From NCBI GenBank assembly GCA_017445115.1, contig JAFSUU010000095.1:37837-101836 (forward strand): DNA of 64,000 bases. Reading direction: 5' to 3'. This DNA comes from Clostridia bacterium (lineage in GTDB: Bacteria > Bacillota_A > Clostridia > Oscillospirales > CAG-272). Below, piece by piece: positions 42,695 through 50,375 of this stretch. Below the pieces are notes generated by a model. The model was not told the origin of the DNA. It made no database searches and was given only the letters and a program-made list of their open reading frames with translations. Both the position numbers and the translations under genes were made by a program. Positions within the stretch are counted from its first letter, which is position 1. Each line of letters begins with the position of its first letter.

Positions 42695-44602
42695 ATGAGC
42701 GATAACAAAGTCAGGATCCAGGACGATCTGTACGAGGCGGTGAACGGCGAGTGGATGAAGACCGCGATCATTCCCGACGACAGACCGATGACGGGCGGTT
42801 TTGCCGATCTGGACCAGGACGTTGAAAAGATAATGATGGCGGATTTCGCCGCTTTCGCGAAGGGAGAAAAGTCGTCGGACATCCCCGAGATGCGCTATGC
42901 CGTATCTCTTTACAAGAAAGTGCTCGACACCGAAAAGAGAAACGCCGACGGCATCGCGCCCGCGCTTCCTTTCCTTGAAAAAATACGTTCGATAAAGACG
43001 GTCGAAGACCTGAACTCCGCATCAGCCGAGCTGTATATGAGCGGGGTGGAGCTTCCCGTCCAGGCGTTCGTCGACGCTGATATGGGAGACGCGACGAAGA
43101 ATTCGTTTGTCGTCCTCGGTCCGGACATCATTCTGCCCGACACAACGTACTACGCCGACGACAATCCGGCTGGGAAACAGCTCCTCGCAGTCTACGCCGA
43201 TATGGCGTCGAAAGTGCTCGCCTGCACGCCTCTCTCGGAAGAGGAGCAGAAGGCGTACGTCGCCGACACTCTCGCTTACGACGCGCTGATCTCGAAGAAA
43301 GTCAAGAGCCAGCTCGAGTGGTCGGAGTACTACAAAAATCACAACCCTATGAGCGTCGACGAGGTCGCCTCGTTTGTCGCTCCGTTCGACGTAAAACGCT
43401 TCCTTGCAGATCTCTACGGCAACGACGCTCCTTCGACTCTTATCGTGTACGATCCGAAGGCGATCAAGGAGATGAACGGATATTTTACGGAGGAGAACCT
43501 CACGCTCTACGTCCACTGGGCATACGTCAGGGCGCTCCTCAAAGCGACTGCCTGCCTCTCCGAAGAGCTCGCCTCCCTCGGAAAGACTTACCGCAGGGTC
43601 CTCACCGGCGTCGCCGCCGATCCCGAGATCGAAAAGCAGGCGTATCACGTCGCGTCGGATATGTATTCCGAGCCGGTCGGCGTCTACTACGGAAGGACTT
43701 ACTTCGGCGAAGAGGCGAAGCACGACGTCGTCGAACTCGTAAAGAAGATAATCGAGACTTACAAGCACAGAGTTTCAAAGAATACGTTCCTCGCGTCCTC
43801 CACAAAGGAGCAGGCGATAAAGAAGCTCTCGACGATCGTTATAAAAATGGGCTACCCGGACTCAATTAAAGAGTTCTGGTCAAAGCTCGTTTTCGACGAA
43901 GATGATTCTCTGTTCGAGGCGATGAGAAAGCTCTCCGTGATCCGCAAGAAGGATATGATCGACAGACTCTTGAAGCCCGTCGACCGCACAGAATGGGTGA
44001 TGCCGGGACACATGGTCAACGCGTGCTACAATCCGAGCAGCAACGACATCACGTTCCCCGCGGCTATACTCCAGAAACCGTTCTATTCGCTGAAGCAGAG
44101 CGTAAGCGAGAACCTCGGCGGAATCGGGGCTGTGATCGGCCACGAGATCTCACACGCATTCGACAACAACGGCGCGAATTTCGACGAAAACGGCAACCTC
44201 AAAAACTGGTGGCTCGAGGAAGACTTCGCCGCCTTCAAAGAGCTGACTAAAGGCATGATAGAGCAGTTCGACGGTATAGAATACCACGGCGGACGCGTCA
44301 ACGGAGAACTTGTCGTCAGCGAGAACATCGCCGACAACGGAGGTATGGCGGTCACGCTCGAGATCATGCACACGCTTGAAAGGCCGGACTTCAAGGCGTA
44401 CTTTGAAAACTGGGCGCGCGTATGGTGTATGAAGGCGAAGGTGGAGTTCATACAGCTTCTTCTCTCAAACGACGTTCACTCTCCGAACGTGCTCCGCGCA
44501 AATATGGCGCCGAGAAACTTCTCCGAGTGGTACGAGGCGTTCGGCGTTACGGAAAGCGACAAAATGTATATCGCCCCCGAAAAGCGTATTAATATATGGT
44601 AA
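42695..44602 (+). CDS. M13 family metalloendopeptidase (PepO-like)
   Basis: Zinc oligopeptidase of the neprilysin family. 635 residues, no signal peptide or membrane anchor, so cytoplasmic like lactococcal PepO. Zinc site IGHEISHAFDNNGANFD, third ligand in SENIADNGG, and the substrate-binding VNACYNPSSNDITFPAAILQ preceding it. The large N-terminal helical domain is intact. C-terminal RANMAPRNFSEWYEAF fits the family. Likely degrades imported peptides. Confidence 0.95.
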   Translation: MSDNKVRIQDDLYEAVNGEWMKTAIIPDDRPMTGGFADLDQDVEKIMMADFAAFAKGEKSSDIPEMRYAVSLYKKVLDTEKRNADGIAPALPFLEKIRSIKTVEDLNSASAELYMSGVELPVQAFVDADMGDATKNSFVVLGPDIILPDTTYYADDNPAGKQLLAVYADMASKVLACTPLSEEEQKAYVADTLAYDALISKKVKSQLEWSEYYKNHNPMSVDEVASFVAPFDVKRFLADLYGNDAPSTLIVYDPKAIKEMNGYFTEENLTLYVHWAYVRALLKATACLSEELASLGKTYRRVLTGVAADPEIEKQAYHVASDMYSEPVGVYYGRTYFGEEAKHDVVELVKKIIETYKHRVSKNTFLASSTKEQAIKKLSTIVIKMGYPDSIKEFWSKLVFDEDDSLFEAMRKLSVIRKKDMIDRLLKPVDRTEWVMPGHMVNACYNPSSNDITFPAAILQKPFYSLKQSVSENLGGIGAVIGHEISHAFDNNGANFDENGNLKNWWLEEDFAAFKELTKGMIEQFDGIEYHGGRVNGELVVSENIADNGGMAVTLEIMHTLERPDFKAYFENWARVWCMKAKVEFIQLLLSNDVHSPNVLRANMAPRNFSEWYEAFGVTESDKMYIAPEKRINIW

Positions 44603-44682
44603 GATAATGATTCACCCGCTCTTGAAAAAGGGCGGGTGATTATACAGGACCTAAGTATTTGACAAATCAGGAGGACATCGCC

Positions 44683-45387
44683 GTGTGCATGGGATTCATT
44701 CATCAGGGAGACGACGTGATTTACGGCTTCAACTTCGACATACCGGACGGGATGTGGAACTACCGTGTCTATAAAAGGCGCGGCGCGTTTTACGTCGGGA
44801 TAAAGGCATCCGGGCGTCTTTACCGCGTCCACGGAGTGACGGCGGACGGGAGATTCGCAAACCTGCCGTATATGAACGCGCCGGAGTGCGGGGCGTACAG
44901 GCGCGGGGGAAATTGCTGCCGGATAGACCTTCTCGTCGACGGGTATCTGCGCGGGAAGTTCAGTTATGACGACGTATTTGAAAGAGTAAAGAACTGTTCC
45001 GTTGTAAGCGCGCCGGGCTGTTCGATGCACAGCCTGATCGGCGACGCGAGAGGGAATATGCTTCTCGTCGAGCCGGGGCTCGGATACAGAGAGATAAGAG
45101 AAAAATACGCGCTGATCTGCAATTTTCCCGTAATGCAGGATAAAGATAAGCTTCATCCCGAGCTTGAAGGCTGGTACGGCTTCGACAGATATGAGAGGGC
45201 AAAGGCGCTGCTCGACGCGTCGGACGGCTCGTTCACGCTTGAAGACGGTATGAAAGTCCTCGACTCGGCAATGCAGACTGCCGGCGCCCCCACGCGCGTC
45301 TCGTTCGTGTATTCGGTCGGGACGAAAACGGTAGTCTACAAAACGGACCGCGGCGAGGCGGGGACTCTGACTTTGAGTGAGGTATAA
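44683..45387 (+). CDS. Linear amide C-N hydrolase, Ntn-hydrolase fold
   Basis: Probable amidase related to choloylglycine hydrolase or acyl-transferase-like Ntn hydrolases. 234 residues from the GTG placed eight bases after AGGAGG. This start makes Cys the second residue (then Met-Gly-Phe), the expected N-terminal nucleophile after Met removal; longer starts would bury it. The family-type segment YGFNFDIPDG follows. Further beta-strand regions SAPGCSMHSLIGDARGNMLL fit the alpha-beta-beta-alpha fold. The pfkB-like gene starts 2 bases later. Substrate not predictable. Confidence 0.8.
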   Translation: MCMGFIHQGDDVIYGFNFDIPDGMWNYRVYKRRGAFYVGIKASGRLYRVHGVTADGRFANLPYMNAPECGAYRRGGNCCRIDLLVDGYLRGKFSYDDVFERVKNCSVVSAPGCSMHSLIGDARGNMLLVEPGLGYREIREKYALICNFPVMQDKDKLHPELEGWYGFDRYERAKALLDASDGSFTLEDGMKVLDSAMQTAGAPTRVSFVYSVGTKTVVYKTDRGEAGTLTLSEV

Positions 45388-45389
45388 TA

Positions 45390-46289
45390 ATGAAGATAAT
45401 GGTTTCCGGACTTGTGAACATAGAGACGACGGTGGCGGTCAGAGGGTTCCCGATAGGGTATTACCCGATCGACTATCCGTTTTTCGGGGTAAATTCCGAC
45501 GTGTCCGGCGTCGGGTATAACGTCGCGAAGGCGCTCTCGGCGCTCGGCGACAAGGTATCTCTTTTCTCGTTCGCCGGAAAGGACGACGAGGGAAAAAGAA
45601 TTTTTGAAAGAATGAGGTCAGACGGCATCGGGACTAACGGCGTTTTTGACACTCTGTCCGCGACGCCCGCTTCGGCGGTGCTTTTCGCTCCCGATGGTAG
45701 GCGGCAGATATACTGCGACCTCAAGGATATTCAGGAACAGAACATCAGCCCGAGAGTCGGCGACGAAGAACTAAAAAGTTTTGACGCCGCGGCGCTCTGC
45801 AACATCAATTTCAACCGCGAGCTTATAAAGAGGGCGAAGGCGCTCGGCGTTACCGTCGCGACCGACGTCCACGTGCTCGGAAATATCGACGACGGCTACA
45901 ACCGCGACTTTATGGAAAACGCGGATATCCTCTTTCTCAGCGACGAGGCGCTCCCGTGCGATGCGGGCGAATTCATAAGGCGTCTTGAAGACAGGTATCA
46001 CAACAGCGTGATCGTGATCGGTATGGGCGCGAAGGGCGCTATGCTTTTTGACAAAAAAACCGGCGAAATATCGTTCGTTGACGCGTATCACAGAGACGGA
46101 GTCGTGAATACGGTCGGCGCGGGCGACGCTCTTTTCTCGTCGTTTTTGCACTTCTATCTGAAATCGGGCGACGCGAAGGGCTCGCTCAGGCGCGCGGTCG
46201 TTTTCGCGGGAGTAAAGATCTGTTACAACGGCGCCTCCGTCGGATTCAGCTCCGAGGAGGAGACCGAAAGAATATTCCGGGACCGGTGA
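45390..46289 (+). CDS. PfkB-family carbohydrate kinase
   Basis: ATP-dependent sugar or nucleoside kinase (ribokinase superfamily). 299 residues. N-terminal substrate region with GVGYNVAKALSALG, C-terminal PfkB signature VVNTVGAGDALFSSFLHFYL including the catalytic Asp. Just downstream of the Ntn hydrolase gene. Substrate cannot be read from sequence; fructose-type sugars or a nucleoside are both possible. Confidence 0.92.
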   Translation: MKIMVSGLVNIETTVAVRGFPIGYYPIDYPFFGVNSDVSGVGYNVAKALSALGDKVSLFSFAGKDDEGKRIFERMRSDGIGTNGVFDTLSATPASAVLFAPDGRRQIYCDLKDIQEQNISPRVGDEELKSFDAAALCNINFNRELIKRAKALGVTVATDVHVLGNIDDGYNRDFMENADILFLSDEALPCDAGEFIRRLEDRYHNSVIVIGMGAKGAMLFDKKTGEISFVDAYHRDGVVNTVGAGDALFSSFLHFYLKSGDAKGSLRRAVVFAGVKICYNGASVGFSSEEETERIFRDR

Positions 46290-46325
46290 CGCGGTTTGCC
46301 GGAAAAATCAAAAGAGAGGTAACGA

Positions 46326-47240
46326 ATGGAAAACGTAATTGAAATAAAAAATCTGAACAAATCGTTCGGAGAGGTAAAGGCGGTGCAGGACATTTCCTTC
46401 ATCGTCAAGCGCGGAGAACTTTTCGCATTTCTCGGCATCAACGGCGCGGGAAAATCGACCACGATCTCGATGATCTGCGGTCAGCTTAAAAAAGACAGCG
46501 GCAGCGTCGTCGTATGCGGAGAGGACGCAGACCGTAATTTCGACAAAATCAGCCGCCGGATAGGCGTCGTGTTTCAGAGCTCGACTCTCGACGCGCAGCT
46601 CTCGGCGCGCGACAATCTCCGCAGCAGAGCCGCCCTTTACGGGATCACCGGCGCCGCTTTTGAAAAGCGCTATAAGGAGCTCGAAGGGCTGCTTGAATTC
46701 GGCGAGTTCGCCGACAGACCGCTCACCAAGCTTTCGGGCGGACAGAAGCGGCGTATCGACATCGCTCGCGCCCTTGTCCACGAGCCGGAGATACTGATAC
46801 TCGACGAGCCGACGACCGGACTCGATCCGCAGACGAGACGTCTGCTCTGGGAGGTCGTGGAGAACCTTCGCAAAGAGAAGAAAATGACCGTGTTCCTCAC
46901 GACTCACTATATGGAAGAGGCGGCGGACGCCGATTACATAATCATTCTCGACAGCGGAAAGATCGCTGCCGAGGGCACGCCGCTCGAACTCAAAAACAAA
47001 TACGTCGGAGACTATGTCACGATCTACAACTGTGACGAGTCGGCGATCGCATCGCTCGGGCTCCCGTTCGAGAAAATACGCGACGCGGTAAGGATCTCGG
47101 TCCCCGATACGGAAAGCGTGACGGAGCTTATTCTGAAGCATCCGGAGCTCTTCCGTGACTACGAGGTCGCAAAAGGAAAGATGGACGACGTCTTTCTCGC
47201 CGTGACCGGCAAAAACCTTCCGGGAGGTGCGATCAAATGA
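46326..47240 (+). CDS. ABC-2 type exporter ATP-binding protein
   Basis: ATPase of a drug/lipid/peptide exporter. 304 residues. Walker A GINGAGKSTTISM, signature LSGGQKRRIDIARAL, Walker B ILILDEPTTGLDP, switch His in LTTHYMEEA. The C-terminal 80 residues are the DrrA-type extension. Overlaps the permease start by 4 bases (ATGA). Confidence 0.93.
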   Translation: MENVIEIKNLNKSFGEVKAVQDISFIVKRGELFAFLGINGAGKSTTISMICGQLKKDSGSVVVCGEDADRNFDKISRRIGVVFQSSTLDAQLSARDNLRSRAALYGITGAAFEKRYKELEGLLEFGEFADRPLTKLSGGQKRRIDIARALVHEPEILILDEPTTGLDPQTRRLLWEVVENLRKEKKMTVFLTTHYMEEAADADYIIILDSGKIAAEGTPLELKNKYVGDYVTIYNCDESAIASLGLPFEKIRDAVRISVPDTESVTELILKHPELFRDYEVAKGKMDDVFLAVTGKNLPGGAIK

Positions 47241-48139
47241 GAGTGCTTTTGAATATCGTAAGAAGAAATCTCAAACTGTTTTTCAAAGATAAGGGGATGT
47301 TTTTCTCGTCGCTGATCACTCCCGTGATACTTCTCGTCCTTTACGCGACGTTCCTTGCGGGACTGTTCCGCGACAGCTTTGCCTCCGCTCTGCCGGAGGG
47401 CGTCACGGTCCCCGATAAACTGCTCGACGGCACGGTCGTCAGCCAGCTCATCTCCTCGCTTCTCGCCGTCTCCTGCGTCACGGTCTCGTTCTGCGCGAAC
47501 CTCATCATGATCCAGGACAAGGCGAACGGATCGATAAGAGATTTCACGGTCACCCCGGTCAAGCGTTCGCTCGTCGGCGCGGGTTATTATATCGCGACGA
47601 CTCTCAGCACGCTGATAGTCAGCTTCACCGCGCTCGCTGTCAGTCTTTGCTATCTTGCGACGCAGGGCTGGTATATGTCGGTATCCGATGTCTTCTGCGT
47701 CATCGGCGACGTCTTTCTGCTCACCCTCTTCGGCACCGCGCTCTCGTCCTGTTTCAACTTCTTCCTGTCGACCAACGGCCAGGCGTCGGCGGTCGGCACG
47801 ATCATCAGCGCCGGCTACGGCTTTATCTGCGGCGCGTATATGCCGATCTCCACGTTCTCAGAGGGGCTTCGCAACGTGCTGATGTTCCTGCCCGGAACGT
47901 ACGGCACGAGCCTTCTCAAATGTCACATGATGCGCGGAGTGTTCGCGGAGATGGAGAGCTTCGGCTTCCCGTCACAGGTGATGACGGGTATTCGCGACAG
48001 CGTCGACGTCAATCTGTATTTCTTCGGAGAACAGGTTCCCGTGTGGGCGATGGCGACGGTGCTTGTGGGTTCTGTCGCGCTGTTCACCGGACTGTTTGTA
48101 ATGTTCCACGTGCTCAAAAAGGGAGCGAAAGCGAGGTAA
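47237..48139 (+). CDS. ABC-2 type exporter permease
   Basis: Membrane partner of the preceding ATPase. 300 residues, about six helices with a long extracytoplasmic loop after the first (residues about 45-75). The region FTVTPVKRSLVGAGYYIATT is the typical coupling helix of ABC-2 permeases. Substrate unknown. Confidence 0.92.
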   Translation: MRVLLNIVRRNLKLFFKDKGMFFSSLITPVILLVLYATFLAGLFRDSFASALPEGVTVPDKLLDGTVVSQLISSLLAVSCVTVSFCANLIMIQDKANGSIRDFTVTPVKRSLVGAGYYIATTLSTLIVSFTALAVSLCYLATQGWYMSVSDVFCVIGDVFLLTLFGTALSSCFNFFLSTNGQASAVGTIISAGYGFICGAYMPISTFSEGLRNVLMFLPGTYGTSLLKCHMMRGVFAEMESFGFPSQVMTGIRDSVDVNLYFFGEQVPVWAMATVLVGSVALFTGLFVMFHVLKKGAKAR

Positions 48140-48142
48140 GAA

Positions 48143-48691
48143 ATGAAATATAACGAAAAAGTGACATTAAAAGACGGAAGGATCTGCACGCTCAGAAACT
48201 GCGAAGTGAAGGACACCGCTGATGTGATCGCGATCTTTAACCTCACGCACGCGCAGACCGAGTTTCTGCTCTCGTATCCGGACGAATGTACTTTCACCGA
48301 GGAGCAGGAGAGCAAATATCTTGAAAAAATGGAAGAAAACCCGCGCGGCGTCGAAATACTCGCCGAGATCGACGGAAAGATCGTCGGTATGGCGGGCTTT
48401 GACGGCGTCGGCGGTCAGTACAAGAAGGCGCACCGCGCCGAGGTCGGCATAAGCGTTGACAAAGACTATTGGGGGCTCGGCATCGGCAAGGCGCTTATGA
48501 GCGCTTGTATCGGGTGCGCGAGGGCGGCTGACTACGAGCAGCTTGAGCTCGACGTCGTCTCGGAGAACGAGAGGGCGATCGCGCTCTACGAAAAGTACGG
48601 ATTCGTCGAGTACGGCAGAAATCCCAAGGGGTTCAGACGCCGCGGCGGAGGTTACCAGGAGCTCGTCCTCATGAGACTTGAACTGAAATGA
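48143..48691 (+). CDS. GNAT-family N-acetyltransferase
   Basis: Acetyl-CoA-dependent acetyltransferase. 182 residues. Motif A is in the form DKDYWGLGIGKALMSACI (Q/R-x-x-G-x-G/A), preceded by AEVGISVDK, and motif B ALYEKYGFVEYGRNPKGFR. The pattern is like ribosomal-protein or polyamine acetyltransferases (RimJ/SpeG-like). Three bases after the exporter permease, so likely same transcript. Confidence 0.9.
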   Translation: MKYNEKVTLKDGRICTLRNCEVKDTADVIAIFNLTHAQTEFLLSYPDECTFTEEQESKYLEKMEENPRGVEILAEIDGKIVGMAGFDGVGGQYKKAHRAEVGISVDKDYWGLGIGKALMSACIGCARAADYEQLELDVVSENERAIALYEKYGFVEYGRNPKGFRRRGGGYQELVLMRLELK

Positions 48692-48698
48692 GGTAATT

Positions 48699-49388
48699 AT
48701 GAAAATACTCGTTTTTAACGGAAGTCCGAAAAGGGAACAGAGCGACACGATGCACATAACGCGCGCTTTTCTCGACGGTATGAACTCCGTCTGCGAAAAC
48801 GAAGTGCATATCGTAAACGTCATCGACAAACACATCGAGTACTGCACCGGATGCTTCACCTGCATGAAGTCCGGCGGAAAGTGCATTTTCGACGACGATA
48901 TGAGAGGGATCCTCGACGAGATACTCGAGAGCGACCTTCTTATATTCAGCTATCCGCTCTACTGCTACGGAATGCCCGCGCCGCTGAAGGCGCTGATCGA
49001 CAGAACTCTTCCTCTCTCGTCTCTTGCGATGCAGAAGGCGGGAGACAGATACGAACACGTCGGTCAGGCGGACTTCTCTCATCTGAGATACGTGATGATC
49101 TGCGGCTGCGGCTTTCCGAACAGCGCTCACAACTTCGAGCCCGCGGTGGGACAGTTCAAAAATATGTTCCCGTGCGGACATACGGTGATAACCGTTCCCG
49201 AGAGCCCGATGTTCAATATCGAACAGGCGCGTCCGGTGACGGAGCCGAAGCTCGCGCTCGTCCGGAGCGCCGGGGAGCAGTACGCGAAGGACGGAGAGGT
49301 CGACGGGGCGCTCCTTTCCGGGATCGTAAAGCCTATGATCCCGGAGGACGTGTACGCCGCGATGGTCAACGAGGTCGCGAAACAATAA
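48699..49388 (+). CDS. NADPH-dependent FMN reductase/iron-sulfur flavoprotein-like
   Basis: Flavodoxin-fold oxidoreductase, 229 residues. FMN site VFNGSPKREQSDTMH at the N-terminus, then CTGCFTCMKSGGKC, the cysteine cluster found in iron-sulfur flavoproteins of anaerobes, and FSYPLYCYGMPAPLKALIDR. Ends at a terminator. Electron donor and substrate unknown. Confidence 0.9.
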   Translation: MKILVFNGSPKREQSDTMHITRAFLDGMNSVCENEVHIVNVIDKHIEYCTGCFTCMKSGGKCIFDDDMRGILDEILESDLLIFSYPLYCYGMPAPLKALIDRTLPLSSLAMQKAGDRYEHVGQADFSHLRYVMICGCGFPNSAHNFEPAVGQFKNMFPCGHTVITVPESPMFNIEQARPVTEPKLALVRSAGEQYAKDGEVDGALLSGIVKPMIPEDVYAAMVNEVAKQ

Positions 49389-49395
49389 AAACCGA

Positions 49396-49427
49396 AAGCA
49401 ACGGACAAAGCCTGCCGTTGCTTTTAA
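49396..49427 (+). terminator. Intrinsic terminator after flavoprotein gene
   Basis: AAGCAACGG (49396-49404) pairs with CCGTTGCTT (49415-49423), followed by T-rich sequence. Confidence 0.85.
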
Positions 49428-49460
49428 TTTATCCGTTAATACGGAAACTTCCGAAAAATA

Positions 49461-49489
49461 TTTACATAGCTGAATAAATGTGTTAAAAT
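49461..49489 (+). promoter_or_regulatory. Promoter upstream of small membrane peptide and rsuA-like gene
   Basis: TTTACA (49461-49466), 17-nt spacer, TAAAAT (49484-49489). Confidence 0.6.
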
Positions 49490-49527
49490 AAATTATACTA
49501 TAATAATAAAACGGTTCGGAGGCGCTT

Positions 49528-49638
49528 GTGAAAAACGAATTCAGGAAAAAATTCCTGATCTCTCTCGCTTGCGGCGCGATAGCTTGCGCCGTCGTAGTGC
49601 TGACGGCGTTCATAATCGCCGCGATAGCGCTGAGGTGA
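49528..49638 (+). CDS. 36-aa single-helix membrane peptide
   Basis: GTG start five bases after GGAGG, close behind a plausible promoter. Basic N-terminus (VKNEFRKKF) followed by one long hydrophobic helix (ISLACGAIACAVVVLTAF...) and a final Arg. It ends 4 bases before the rsuA-like start, so the two are probably co-translated. Not recognised; small membrane peptides of this type are often missed. Confidence 0.6.
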   Translation: MKNEFRKKFLISLACGAIACAVVVLTAFIIAAIALR

Positions 49639-49642
49639 CGCC

Positions 49643-50344
49643 GTGAGACTTGATAAATATTTATCTGATGCCGCCGTGTGCTCGAGGAGCGAGGCGGCAA
49701 AGGCGGCGAGAGCGGGGAAAGTCACCGTTGACGGCAAGGTCGTGAAAGACGTTTCCGTACATATAGAACCGGAGAGCGCCGAGGTTTCGTTCTTCGGGAA
49801 AAACGTTTTGTGGAAAAAGTTCACCTATATCATGCTCAACAAGCCGAAGGGATACGTCAGCTCCACCGAGGACGGCGGGGCGACGGTGATGGAGCTTCTC
49901 CCGCCCGAGTGCCTGAAAAAGAAGATGTTTCCCTGCGGAAGACTTGACAAGGACACGACGGGGCTGCTCCTCATAACGAACGACGGCGACACCGCTCACA
50001 GACTCCTGTCTCCCGCGCGCCACGTGGACAAGACGTATTCGTTCGTCTGCGAGCCGGGTATCGGCGAGGAACAAAGGCTGTCCCTCGAACGCGGAGTCGA
50101 TATAGGCGGCCACGTTTCATCCCCTGCAAAAGTCGGGCTTGACGGTGCGACTCGCGGCAGGATAACGATAACGGAAGGAAAGTTTCACCAGATAAAGCGG
50201 ATGTTTCACGCCGTAGGCTCGGAGATAACAGAGCTTGAGCGCGTGTCGTTCGGACCGCTGACGCTCGACGGAAATCTTAAGCGCGGAGAATTCAGATATC
50301 TGACGCCCGAAGAAGAAGCGTCGCTTCTTGACGCCGCAAAATAG
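49643..50344 (+). CDS. RNA pseudouridine synthase, RsuA/RluB family
   Basis: Converts a specific rRNA uridine to pseudouridine. 233 residues, the RsuA length. N-terminal S4 RNA-binding domain (MRLDKYLSDAAVCSRSEAAK) and catalytic domain with the Asp in GRLDKDTTGLLLITNDG. Also GRITITEGKFHQIKRMFHAVG. GTG start. RsuA (16S) and RluB (23S) cannot be separated confidently here; length favours RsuA. Confidence 0.93.
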   Translation: MRLDKYLSDAAVCSRSEAAKAARAGKVTVDGKVVKDVSVHIEPESAEVSFFGKNVLWKKFTYIMLNKPKGYVSSTEDGGATVMELLPPECLKKKMFPCGRLDKDTTGLLLITNDGDTAHRLLSPARHVDKTYSFVCEPGIGEEQRLSLERGVDIGGHVSSPAKVGLDGATRGRITITEGKFHQIKRMFHAVGSEITELERVSFGPLTLDGNLKRGEFRYLTPEEEASLLDAAK

Positions 50345-50375
50345 AAAGATATATAACTGACATACCGGAGGAAAA

